A stretch of 17,274 nucleotides of DNA from Pseudomonadota bacterium (lineage in GTDB: Bacteria > Pseudomonadota > Gammaproteobacteria > Steroidobacterales > Steroidobacteraceae), in NCBI GenBank assembly GCA_021850555.1, contig JAJZLX010000224.1, positions 1-17,274 of the forward strand, in the 5' to 3' direction. This document shows positions 1-6,411 of this stretch, piece after piece. The number at the start of each line of letters is the position of its first letter. Position 1 is the stretch's first letter. Made by a program: the position numbers and the translations under genes. Below the pieces are notes generated by a model, which was given only the letters and a program-made list of their open reading frames with translations, was not told the DNA's origin and ran no database searches.

Positions 1-1
1 T

Positions 2-1231
2 GCGGAGACGCACCTGGTCTGCGCGTCGGTACGGCGCAACTCGAAAGGTGAACTGTCGTACGAGCTTTGGTGCGGGGATGCGTTTCTCGAGGGCCGCAGG
101 GCGCTTACGGCCAAGCAGGCCGCAGGGCGTGTAGAGAGCGCTCTTGAGGCGCTGAGCGGTACGAACAAACTGACGTTGACGGCGGAGATGATGAGCCATT
201 ACGGCTCGCAGCCCCCGTCCGATCGGTGCGAGTTTTGGAATAAAAAAACTTGTGCGCATACGCAGCACATCCTCGGCAAGCTGACCGAGGCCGATCTGCG
301 GGAGATGGCCGCACAACTCGACGGGTACCTCGGCGGCACCAGCGCCGTCGCGGGCACCGTGCCGACCGGCGATGACGAGGACGCGCTCCTCGAGCAGTAC
401 CTGTTCCAGGTGCCGATGCTCTTCGAGGGCGACCGTGGAGCAGGCAAAACCTTCGGGGCGCGGCGCTTTGCGCGCACCAAGGGTCACGTTCTCGTCGAGG
501 TCGGTGGCAATGAGAGCATGGAGGCGGCGGACCTGCTCGGCTATCCGGTGCGGGTCTCGGACGGATCGTTCGTCTGGAAGGACGGCGCGCTCTCGCAGGC
601 CGTGCGGACCGCTTCCAAGGGACAGAAGGTGTGCCTGCTCATCGATGAGATTCTGCGCATTCCGCAGCGACACCTCTCGGTGCTGCTCACGGTGCTCTCG
701 CCCGATGAGGGACAGTACCGGTTGCGGACGGGGCGGATCGTCAAGGTCGTCGATGGCGTTGGCGAGGAGGAAGTGCTCACCTGCCCGGTCGAGAATCTCG
801 CGGTGATCGCGACGACCAACGTCGGGTGTGAGTACGCGGTTGATGCCGCCGACCCGGCACTCGCCGAGCGGTTTCTCATCATCCGCAAGGACACCTCGCC
901 GGATAAGCTGCAGGCAATCCTCAGCAAAGCGCTTTCGGCAAAGGGATTCGAGGATGTCCCTGGCATCGTGCGCAGTCTCATGGGCTTCTACGATGCAGCC
1001 GTCAAGCTGAAGAAGTCCGGGATGATCGCGGGCGCCCCGACCACGCGCACGCTGGTGCGCGCGATCGAGCTCTCAAGGAGTCCTGTGCAGGTCGGCGCCG
1101 AGGTGCTGAACCAGGCTCTGCAGTGGGTGGCCCGGGACCTGAACGGGCAACCGGAGGAGGCGCAGCTGAAGTCCCTGCGGGAGCTCGCAGCGCGGAGCTT
1201 CCCCGGGATGAAAGGCAGGATTTGGGTTTGA
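2..1231 (+). CDS. MoxR/CobS-like AAA+ ATPase, 5' partial
   Basis: The frame is open from base 2, so the gene very likely begins upstream. TTG at 176 is the first in-frame start-like codon but has no Shine-Dalgarno sequence, and the translation before it reads like normal protein. Walker A is GDRGAGKT at nt 428-451, Walker B is CLLIDEI at 632-652, a sensor-1 ATTN lies at 809-820, and DPALAERF follows as the likely arginine-finger region. This is the core of MoxR/CobS/NorQ ATPases, which remodel or insert metal into target proteins together with a VWA partner, and that partner is the next gene. Before the ATPase core lies C-x7-C-x-H (nt 227-259), reminiscent of the second half of a SWIM zinc finger. 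The gene ends just before a strong terminator. From memory, CobS/CobT-like genes also sit beside recombination genes in SXT-type elements. The family is sure; the target is unknown. Confidence 0.85.
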   Translation, partial: AETHLVCASVRRNSKGELSYELWCGDAFLEGRRALTAKQAAGRVESALEALSGTNKLTLTAEMMSHYGSQPPSDRCEFWNKKTCAHTQHILGKLTEADLREMAAQLDGYLGGTSAVAGTVPTGDDEDALLEQYLFQVPMLFEGDRGAGKTFGARRFARTKGHVLVEVGGNESMEAADLLGYPVRVSDGSFVWKDGALSQAVRTASKGQKVCLLIDEILRIPQRHLSVLLTVLSPDEGQYRLRTGRIVKVVDGVGEEEVLTCPVENLAVIATTNVGCEYAVDAADPALAERFLIIRKDTSPDKLQAILSKALSAKGFEDVPGIVRSLMGFYDAAVKLKKSGMIAGAPTTRTLVRAIELSRSPVQVGAEVLNQALQWVARDLNGQPEEAQLKSLRELAARSFPGMKGRIWV

Positions 1232-1238
1232 CACTATT

Positions 1239-1264
1239 CCCCGGCTTCGGCCGGGGATTTTCTT
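1239..1264 (+). terminator. Rho-independent terminator after the AAA+ gene
   Basis: A 7-bp perfect stem, CCCCGGC/GCCGGGG, with a TTCG tetraloop is followed by ATTTTCTT. It starts 8 nt after the ATPase stop codon. A near copy, differing by one loop base, ends the VWA gene at 2963. Confidence 0.85.
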
Positions 1265-1277
1265 GCCTGCGCGCTCG

Positions 1278-1298
1278 CTATAGACCGCTAGGTCACTA
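1278..1298 (+). promoter_or_regulatory. CTATAG box with TAGGTCACTA leader motif
   Basis: CTATAG at 1278-1283 is followed after 5 nt by TAGGTCACTA at 1289-1298, between the terminator and the RBS of the 26-aa ORF. The primase leader has the same pair of motifs (6375-6397). TATAGA could be a -10 element. No good -35 is visible at 16-18 bp, so the promoter reading is tentative. Confidence 0.35.
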
Positions 1299-1315
1299 TC
1301 GCACGGAGAACTTTG

Positions 1316-1396
1316 ATGGTATCCAAAACAGAACAGCAGGAGCGGCGCTTCCTCCCCGGCCTGAACGCCGAGGTTTCGGCGCCGGAGATCGGATGA
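1316..1396 (+). CDS. 26-aa leader ORF coupled to the VWA gene
   Basis: ATG at 1316 is preceded by GGAG (nt 1305-1308) at a good distance. The ORF encodes a 26-residue peptide beginning MVSKTEQQERR, and its TGA stop overlaps the ATG of the next gene (ATGA at 1393-1396). That layout is typical of translational coupling. The peptide is charged and polar, has no signal or membrane segment, and matches nothing I recognise. It may be a regulatory leader, a small partner protein, or a remnant. Its case rests on the RBS and the overlap, because it is too short for a codon-usage argument. Confidence 0.5.
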   Translation: MVSKTEQQERRFLPGLNAEVSAPEIG

Positions 1397-2943
1397 GTTT
1401 TGACATCGAGGCGGCCGTCCGCGACGAGGTGCTGGCGGGGATACTCGCTGGCCGGGACGTCGAGGAGGAGCTCAGCATCAGGATAAAGCCCGGCTTCAAT
1501 ACCGGCTGCTGGACCTGGGTGCCGCCGCATCGGATCTACATCGGCAACGGCATATTCGACAACCCGCAAGTGCGCGAAGGGCTCACCGACGATCAGCTCG
1601 GTCGCTATACAGGGGCCTATGTTCGGCACGAACAGGGTCACGCTCAGTTCACCGAGCGCGATCTGAAGGCGATCCAGAAGCTGCTCGCGGCAGAGAGCCT
1701 GCCGTTTGGGCTCTGGAATCTCTTCGAGGATGCGCGTATGGAAGCGCTCTACCGGCGCAAGCACGAGATCCGCTTCGAGTGGCTCGAGTTCGAACGGTCT
1801 GACTTCGAGCCGAAGCAGGTCAATTCGCTCTGCGCGCTGGCCCAGGCGATGCTCTTTGCGCTGATCCAGAGCGAGGGCGAGTTCACGGCGGATAAACTCG
1901 AGGAACACGCAGCTGCCGTGCCGTGCACGGTGTGCCGCGATGAGAAAAGGGGTGTGGACCGCATGGCTGGGGATGTGGCCGCGGCCGTGCTCGAGTACTA
2001 CGCGAAGATCTGTGCACAGCCTGACACGCGCGGTCTCCTGCCGCTTCTGCGCCAGTGGGTCGATGAGTTCGGCCTGCCGCCGCCGGAGGAAGACGGTGGC
2101 GCGGGCCGCGGCGGCGGTGGCGAAGGGGATCTCGAGTTGTCGATGCTGCTGCAAGCCGACGCGGCTACGCTCGAGGCATTCGACCAGGGCACGAAGGACC
2201 TGAACGGCAAGGAGATAGCCGGCGGAAAGAAGACCCCTGATGCACTGATCGATCTGCCGGAAGGCGGCACCATGGATCTGCTTCTCGGCACGGCGTCGCC
2301 TCTCGATGAGCGGCGCGTCGCGATCATCGCGCAGCACTTGCGCAAGCTCTTCCAGGATCGGGTCCGGGTGACGTACTCGGATGATCCGGCGAAGCGCCTC
2401 TCGGCGCGGCACTGCTCGACCGATCGGCCGCCGTACCGGCATCGTACGGTCACCGGTTCGGCCCGCCGGCGGTTCGAGCTGGTGGTCGATCTGTCCGGGT
2501 CCATGCGGGGCCCGCCCATCGAGGAAGGTCGCGTGTTGATCGGGGCGCTCTCGACGCTGGCGCGCGAGGGCAAGATCGACGGCCACGTGATTTTCGCGGT
2601 CGGTCACGACAAGTACCACTGGCAGCGCTTTCGATTGCCGATGAGTCTCGAGAATATCGGGAAGATCGAGCCGTTCGGGGGTGCGGAGGGGCTGGAGTAC
2701 GCGTTGCGGGAGAATATCGACGTATTGAGAGGAGCGGATTTCGTGTGCGTGTACACCGACGGGTGCATCACGGACCGGCCGATACAGAAGGACTGGCTGC
2801 GGCAGCGCGGGGTTCACACGACCGGGCTGTACGTCGGTGACGAGCGGTATCTCTCGGAATTACTGAAGTACTTCGATCGCGCACTGATCCGAGCGGACAT
2901 CGAGACGCTGGCAGGGGCAATGCTGACCCTCAAGCGCCGTTGA
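1393..2943 (+). CDS. VWA-domain protein with HExxH zinc motif (CobT/NorD-like partner of the AAA+ ATPase)
   Basis: The protein has 516 residues. ATG 1393 is chosen because it has a GGAG upstream and overlaps the stop of the 26-aa ORF. The open frame extends further upstream, but that stretch crosses the terminator. Residues 79-83 read HEQGH, an HExxH zinc-binding motif, and NLFEDAR follows at 109-115, where E112 is a plausible third zinc ligand. A CxxC lies in PCTVCRDEK (about residue 177), then a Gly-rich acidic linker at about 234-245. The C-terminal third is a VWA domain with the MIDAS motif DLSGS at 366-370 and a later YTDG (Asp about 456). Proteins of this build partner MoxR/CobS ATPases, as in CobST and NorQD. 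The gene order fits such a two-protein machine. Substrate unknown. Family call firm, protease activity unproven. Confidence 0.85.
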   Translation: MSFDIEAAVRDEVLAGILAGRDVEEELSIRIKPGFNTGCWTWVPPHRIYIGNGIFDNPQVREGLTDDQLGRYTGAYVRHEQGHAQFTERDLKAIQKLLAAESLPFGLWNLFEDARMEALYRRKHEIRFEWLEFERSDFEPKQVNSLCALAQAMLFALIQSEGEFTADKLEEHAAAVPCTVCRDEKRGVDRMAGDVAAAVLEYYAKICAQPDTRGLLPLLRQWVDEFGLPPPEEDGGAGRGGGGEGDLELSMLLQADAATLEAFDQGTKDLNGKEIAGGKKTPDALIDLPEGGTMDLLLGTASPLDERRVAIIAQHLRKLFQDRVRVTYSDDPAKRLSARHCSTDRPPYRHRTVTGSARRRFELVVDLSGSMRGPPIEEGRVLIGALSTLAREGKIDGHVIFAVGHDKYHWQRFRLPMSLENIGKIEPFGGAEGLEYALRENIDVLRGADFVCVYTDGCITDRPIQKDWLRQRGVHTTGLYVGDERYLSELLKYFDRALIRADIETLAGAMLTLKRR

Positions 2944-2962
2944 GATTTTTATCCTGATTCAT

Positions 2963-2988
2963 CCCCGGCTACGGCCGGGGATTTTCTT
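2963..2988 (+). terminator. Rho-independent terminator after the VWA gene
   Basis: Stem CCCCGGC/GCCGGGG with loop TACG is followed by ATTTTCTTG. It differs by a single loop base from the terminator at 1239. It also lies just beyond the 3' end of the convergent minus-strand gene, but there is no T-run on that side. Confidence 0.85.
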
Positions 2989-2995
2989 GTCCAGC

Positions 2996-3463
2996 TCAAC
3001 CCGCTGCGGTTACGGCCGTCTCGGCGCCGGTCTGACTTGCCATCTGTGCCGGAATCGAGGAAAAGAGCCTGCATCCGGTGCGACCAGCGCCGCCGGAGCG
3101 GCGGGCGGCGGGGAATCTGGTAGTGAGTCGCATCGCGAGTCTGTATCGATACTTGCGGATTGCGGTGTTGATGGCTTCTTCGCTGAGCCCAAATAGCGTC
3201 GTTTCACAGGCTTCCGCGGGTGAAAACGGGATCCATGGCGCCAGCCCGCCACAGACCTCGGCAAGCAGACGCGCATAGGCGCTCGTGAGCGGCAGCGTCA
3301 CGGGCTCAGGTACCGAAAATCCCTCTCCGGAGAGCTCGAGGACGAACTCTTTGTCCCGCACCTCAGGTTTTATCCTGATCGACATCTGTGACGCGAGTCT
3401 CATGAGGGTTTCTGTCTGCGAGAGGGTGAGCCGGTGCTCAGCTGCGTTCGGTTTGGCGTTCAT
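2996..3463 (-). CDS. Unrecognised 155-aa protein on the minus strand
   Basis: This ORF fills the gap between two plus-strand blocks where no plus-strand frame looks coding, and it has the codon feel of its neighbours. The ATG is at 3463-3461. Only a weak Shine-Dalgarno (GGAAA, about 9 nt upstream) is visible. The N-terminal half is helical and polar. The middle holds FGLSEEAINTAIRKYRYRLAM (residues about 91-111), which looks like a helix-turn-helix or other helical nucleic-acid-binding segment. The last 40 residues are rich in Ala, Gly and Arg and look disordered. There is no signal peptide or membrane segment. It converges on the VWA gene and diverges from the Rad52-like gene across 144 bp, so it could regulate that operon. 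I do not recognise the family. Function is inference only. Confidence 0.6.
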   Translation of the reverse strand: MNAKPNAAEHRLTLSQTETLMRLASQMSIRIKPEVRDKEFVLELSGEGFSVPEPVTLPLTSAYARLLAEVCGGLAPWIPFSPAEACETTLFGLSEEAINTAIRKYRYRLAMRLTTRFPAARRSGGAGRTGCRLFSSIPAQMASQTGAETAVTAAG

Positions 3464-3503
3464 GGGGGTAATTTCCGAATAATCGTCGGGAACTTCCGCT
3501 CGC

Positions 3504-3532
3504 TTCTTCCGGCGGAAGAGATAAAATATAAA
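3504..3532 (+). promoter_or_regulatory. Candidate promoter and palindromic operator in the divergent intergenic region
   Basis: TTCTTC at 3504-3509 and TATAAA at 3527-3532, 17 bp apart, could drive the Rad52-like operon. They overlap a 15-bp palindrome, TCTTCCG-G-CGGAAGA (3505-3519). A further half-site, CTTCCG, lies at about 3493-3498. On the opposite strand TTGATC (3545-3540) followed by an AT-rich stretch could be the promoter of the minus-strand gene. One regulator bound to the palindrome could control both genes. The operator is inferred from symmetry only. Confidence 0.4.
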
Positions 3533-3607
3533 GTAACAGGATCAAGGTTTTTATCCATCACGCAACTACCATAGAGTATCCAGAGCGCCTGGGGCAAGAG
3601 GTCAGAC

Positions 3608-4510
3608 ATGCAAAAATCCGAAGAATTGTCGGAAATGTTCGCGAGGCTACGCGCCCCGTTCGACGTCGAACTTATCCGCTGGCGCGTTGGCGCTCGGATG
3701 AGATCGAACCGGAACCGGGGCCAGGCACTGCCCTACGTCACCGCGCGTCTCGTGCAGGACCGCCTCGATGAGGTGATGGGCCCTGCGAACTGGCGCAACG
3801 AGTTCGCCGCGGCGCCGGCGGGCGGTGGCGTGATGTGTATCCTCAGCCTGCGCGTGGGGGGTGAGTGGATCAGCAAGGCGGATATCGCGCAGCAGGACGA
3901 GGTGAGGGACGACGCGCACGATCCGGATAAAGACCGTGAGATCGCGGTCAAGGGCGCCCCGAGCGACGCGCTGAAACGCGCCGCGGTGCAGTGGGGGATT
4001 GGCCGGTATCTGTACTCGTTCGATGCCCCCTGGGTGAATCTGGAGCAGGAGAAGTTCATCGCGCGCGATGAGCTGCCGAAGCTGCGCCAGCTCCTGCGTC
4101 ATGCATTCGAGGGTACCCCCGGGAGTCGAGAGCGTGGACGGCCCGGAAAGGCAGAGCATGGAACGGAGGACGCGAGCGCGCGGGCGAGCGGGGTGTCACA
4201 CGAAGCCCAGGCCCCGCAGCAGCCCGATCACGGCGCACGGAACGATGCTCCTCCTGCCAAGACGAGTGCACGGCCGTCCTTTGGTACCGACGAGCAATGG
4301 AAAAGCATTACGCCGCGCCAAAAACTGATCGTGAAGTCGATTTCGGAGCGGGTGCGACACAACGCGCCGCTTGCGGATATCGAGACGTTCCTCACCCACG
4401 GGGAGGGCAAGGATTATCCGGCCTGGCTGCGCGATGGGCTTCTCGCCGGGGTACGCGCGAAGATCAAAGAGCGGGCGGAGCAGCCGGCGCATCACGCGGA
4501 GGTCGCATGA
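3608..4510 (+). CDS. Rad52/Sak-like single-strand annealing protein
   Basis: The protein has 300 residues. Residues about 36-65 (NRNRGQALPYVTARLVQDRL, then DEVMGPANWRNEF) and 115-140 (ALKRAAVQWGIGRYLY, then PWVN) match the conserved core of phage and mobile-element Rad52-family annealing proteins. These bind single-stranded DNA and anneal homologous strands for recombination. A low-complexity linker of about residues 170-225 joins this core to a small C-terminal helical region (WKSITPRQKLIVKSISERV onward), which may bind a partner such as SSB. No exonuclease partner lies next to it, unlike lambda Red. ATG 3608 follows GGTCAG. The stop overlaps the start of the Dsb gene (ATGA at 4507). SSB is two genes downstream, in line with a recombination role. 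Confidence 0.85.
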   Translation: MQKSEELSEMFARLRAPFDVELIRWRVGARMRSNRNRGQALPYVTARLVQDRLDEVMGPANWRNEFAAAPAGGGVMCILSLRVGGEWISKADIAQQDEVRDDAHDPDKDREIAVKGAPSDALKRAAVQWGIGRYLYSFDAPWVNLEQEKFIARDELPKLRQLLRHAFEGTPGSRERGRPGKAEHGTEDASARASGVSHEAQAPQQPDHGARNDAPPAKTSARPSFGTDEQWKSITPRQKLIVKSISERVRHNAPLADIETFLTHGEGKDYPAWLRDGLLAGVRAKIKERAEQPAHHAEVA

Positions 4511-5310
4511 CGGTCATCAAAAGATCGGTCCAGGCCCTGGCCGGACTTCTCATTGTCGCCGGATCGTGGGGGGTGGCCTCGGCCATGTCCACGCCGATCG
4601 CGCTGATGCCGGTGGTTTCCGCTGGCTACCACCTCGTGCGCCACTTCCCGGCAGTTTCGGGACTGACCGGCTGGGTCGCCCGAGCGCCGGGCGGTGAGGA
4701 ATCGGTACTGTTCACGACGCCGGACGGCAAGACCGTGATCGCAGGGATCCTCTCGAACGAGCAGGGACAGAACCTCACGCGTCAATACGCCGACCTCTAC
4801 GAACGCGCGCCAAATCTCGACAGGTTGTGGCCGGCCATCCAGTCCGCGTCCTCGGTGACGGAAGGACCGGATACGCCGGATCCTCACCATCAGATCTGGG
4901 TGGTGATGGACCCGAACTGTGCGTATTGCCATCAGCTGTGGATCGAGCTGCGGCCGTATGAGAAGGCTGGACTCGATGTCCACTGGATTCCGGTCGGAAT
5001 CCTCTTCCATTCCTCGACTGCGCGCGCCGCGGCTGTGCTCGCCGGCGGGAGGAAAACGCTTTACGCGATGGAGAGCCGATTCAATGTCGCACGGGAGCGT
5101 GGCGGTGTGCCTGGGATCAAGGTCACCCCCGAATTGCGGCAGAAGCTCGCAGTGAATTTATCTTTGGCGATGCAGGCTGGCATCCAAGGCACACCTGGTA
5201 TTTTTTATCTCGGCTCGGACGGCAAGCTGCGCCTGCAGCAGGGGTTGCCGGCGCCTTCAGCGCTGCCGCGAATTACAGGTATTGCGCTGAAGCATAAGAG
5301 GACACCGTGA
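4507..5310 (+). CDS. Periplasmic DsbC/DsbG-type thiol-disulfide protein
   Basis: The protein has 267 residues from ATG 4507, which overlaps the Rad52-like stop. The open frame extends upstream, but only as a shadow of that gene. A signal peptide is clear: a basic start (TVIKR), a hydrophobic stretch and GVASA as a likely cleavage site near residue 26. The active-site CAYC is at 138-141 within MDPNCAYCHQLW, and the cis-proline loop GTPG is at 228-231. Both are hallmarks of the thioredoxin-fold DsbC/DsbG family, which isomerises or protects disulfides in the periplasm. An N-terminal region of about 110 residues could be the dimerisation part. The pil proteins downstream carry cysteine pairs (PilS, PilM-like, PilV) and are plausible substrates. 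Its place between rad52-like and ssb genes is odd for its function. Confidence 0.9.
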   Translation: MTVIKRSVQALAGLLIVAGSWGVASAMSTPIALMPVVSAGYHLVRHFPAVSGLTGWVARAPGGEESVLFTTPDGKTVIAGILSNEQGQNLTRQYADLYERAPNLDRLWPAIQSASSVTEGPDTPDPHHQIWVVMDPNCAYCHQLWIELRPYEKAGLDVHWIPVGILFHSSTARAAAVLAGGRKTLYAMESRFNVARERGGVPGIKVTPELRQKLAVNLSLAMQAGIQGTPGIFYLGSDGKLRLQQGLPAPSALPRITGIALKHKRTP

Positions 5311-5711
5311 AGACGCAACCGGCCTTATTTCCTGCCTCGCTGCCGAGCTCGGAGATGCTGTTGAACGACGATGTAGTGTTCCGCCATCGAAGCGCGGACG
5401 GCCAGGATGTAGAAGCCCGCGTACCGCTTGCCCTCGGCCTTTTATTCGCGGCGAATGCAGAACGATCCGGGGAGGCATTCGCGCTCGGGTATCCAGGGGA
5501 TCCAGTAGGGGCCATCGCGCGCTCTGTCGGCGGTCGGCTCTTCGTGCACCGCGACGCGGCCACGACGCTCTCTGGCATGCAGGCGTTTCTCGAACGGTAC
5601 TCCGAGGCGCTCCTCGAGCAGGCGGCGGCGCCGGCGGCTGATGTCGCAGCTGCGGGCGATGCCGGGTCGGCTCCCCCGCAGGTGGAAAATATTTCGCCCT
5701 CGGTCGGGTAG
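5307..5711 (+). CDS. Unrecognised 134-aa protein
   Basis: GTG at 5307 overlaps the TGA of the Dsb gene (GTGA), with GAGGA upstream (5299-5303, spacing 3), so it is probably translated by coupling. The protein is cytoplasmic by appearance, with no signal peptide or membrane segment. Residues 1-110 look folded (VVFRHRSADGQDVEARVPLA, then LFVHRDAATTLSGMQAF). The last 30 residues are Ala- and Pro-rich and probably disordered. No catalytic motif is visible and I do not recognise the family. Its place directly before ssb and after rad52-like suggests the same recombination or replication operon, but this is context only. Confidence 0.65.
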   Translation: MKTQPALFPASLPSSEMLLNDDVVFRHRSADGQDVEARVPLALGLLFAANAERSGEAFALGYPGDPVGAIARSVGGRLFVHRDAATTLSGMQAFLERYSEALLEQAAAPAADVAAAGDAGSAPPQVENISPSVG

Positions 5712-5730
5712 TTTTTCGCCGTCCCGTTCC

Positions 5731-5769
5731 CTAGAGACAGTCGCTCCCGCCAATTGGGGCGGGCTCTAG
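5731..5769 (+). promoter_or_regulatory. Hairpin in the ssb leader
   Basis: CCCGCC (5746-5751) pairs with GGCGGG (5758-5763) around the loop AATTGG. An outer CTAGAG (5731-5736) can pair with CTCTAG (5764-5769), leaving a one-sided 9-nt bulge. No T-run follows, so this is unlikely to be a simple terminator. It ends just before the ssb RBS (AGAGGAC) and could affect its translation or protect the transcript. Confidence 0.35.
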
Positions 5770-5781
5770 AGGACAAATCAC

Positions 5782-6279
5782 GTGTTGAATAAGGTGCAGA
5801 TCATTGGCCGGCTCGGCCAGGAACCGGAAGCGGTGAGTGAAGGGGTCGTGCGGCTGAATGTCGCGACGACCGATACCTGGAAGGACCGCGACAGCGGGGA
5901 GCGGCGCGAGAAGACCGAGTGGCACCAGGTGACGCTGTTCGGGAAACTCGGTGAAGTTGCCACGCGCTACCTGCACAAAGGTTCGCTGGTATACATCGAG
6001 GGGTCTCTCGAACACAGGAAGTACGAGAAGGATGGGCAGACGCGGTACTCGACCAGCATCAAGGGTCGCGAACTGCGCATGCTCGATCGGCGCTCGGACG
6101 GTGAGGGTGCCGAGGAGGGCGGACACGAGAGCGCGCGCAAGGAGGCACCCCGGACCGAGGCTTCCCGCGGTGGAGGGCGTCGCGACGATGGGCAACGATC
6201 GAGCGGGGCGCGTGCCCCGGCCGAGAGCGCTCACCAAGTCGTCGATGACGACTTTGACCTGGGAAGCGTGCCGTTCTGA
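5782..6279 (+). CDS. ssb: Single-stranded DNA-binding protein
   Basis: The protein has 165 residues and starts at GTG 5782, 7 nt after AGAGGAC. A TTG follows at 5785, but GTG has the better spacing. The N-terminal OB fold (residues about 1-105) is typical: NKVQIIGRLGQEPE, then KTEWHQVTLFGKLGEVATRY and KGSLVYIEGSLEHRKYE. A Gly/Arg/Ser-rich disordered tail follows, ending DDDFDLGSVPF. The acidic C-terminal tip with final Pro-Phe is the docking site for SSB partner proteins. Bacterial SSBs form tetramers on single-stranded DNA. This copy is probably a mobile-element SSB that works with the Rad52-like protein upstream and the primase downstream. Length and architecture are normal for the family. 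Confidence 0.95.
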   Translation: MLNKVQIIGRLGQEPEAVSEGVVRLNVATTDTWKDRDSGERREKTEWHQVTLFGKLGEVATRYLHKGSLVYIEGSLEHRKYEKDGQTRYSTSIKGRELRMLDRRSDGEGAEEGGHESARKEAPRTEASRGGGRRDDGQRSSGARAPAESAHQVVDDDFDLGSVPF

Positions 6280-6286
6280 AGAGTTT

Positions 6287-6304
6287 TCCCCACGTACGTG
6301 GGGA
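6287..6304 (+). repeat. Perfect 18-bp palindrome after ssb
   Basis: TCCCCACGT and its exact inverted copy lie 8 nt after the ssb stop. No T-run follows (CGGAAG), so it is not a typical terminator. It may be a protein-binding site or a transcript-protecting hairpin in tandem with the terminator at 6320. Confidence 0.5.
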
Positions 6305-6319
6305 CGGAAGGGACTACTA

Positions 6320-6349
6320 GAGCCGACGGAATTCCGTCGGCTCTTTTTA
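6320..6349 (+). terminator. Rho-independent terminator after ssb
   Basis: A perfect 24-bp palindrome (GAGCCGACGGAA and its inverse, 6320-6343) is followed directly by TTTTTATT. It separates the rad52-ssb block from the primase gene. Confidence 0.9.
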
Positions 6350-6374
6350 TTCCGATACCGGGTGAGGCAGGTAC

Positions 6375-6397
6375 CTATAGCAGGGTTAGGTTCACTA
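6375..6397 (+). promoter_or_regulatory. CTATAG box with TAGGTTCACTA leader motif
   Basis: CTATAG at 6375-6380 and TAGGTTCACTA at 6387-6397 repeat the arrangement seen at 1278-1298 with one extra base. Here they lie between a terminator and the primase RBS (AGAGGAA). TATAGC may be a -10 element. No convincing -35 is visible. Confidence 0.35.
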
Positions 6398-6411
6398 CAG
6401 AGGAAGTCCTC

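Noticed and set aside
1123..1392. N-terminal extension of the VWA protein
   Set aside because: The stretch overlaps the ATPase gene and crosses its terminator. ATG 1393 has an RBS and a coupled upstream stop.
1288..2817. 509-codon open frame on the minus strand opposite the VWA gene
   Set aside because: It mirrors the VWA gene in a GC-rich region. Its product is Arg/His/Leu-rich with no motifs, while the plus strand has clear VWA and zinc motifs.
6298..6411. N-terminal extension of the primase
   Set aside because: It would be encoded by the ssb terminator palindrome. ATG 6412 has a good RBS and places the zinc finger normally.
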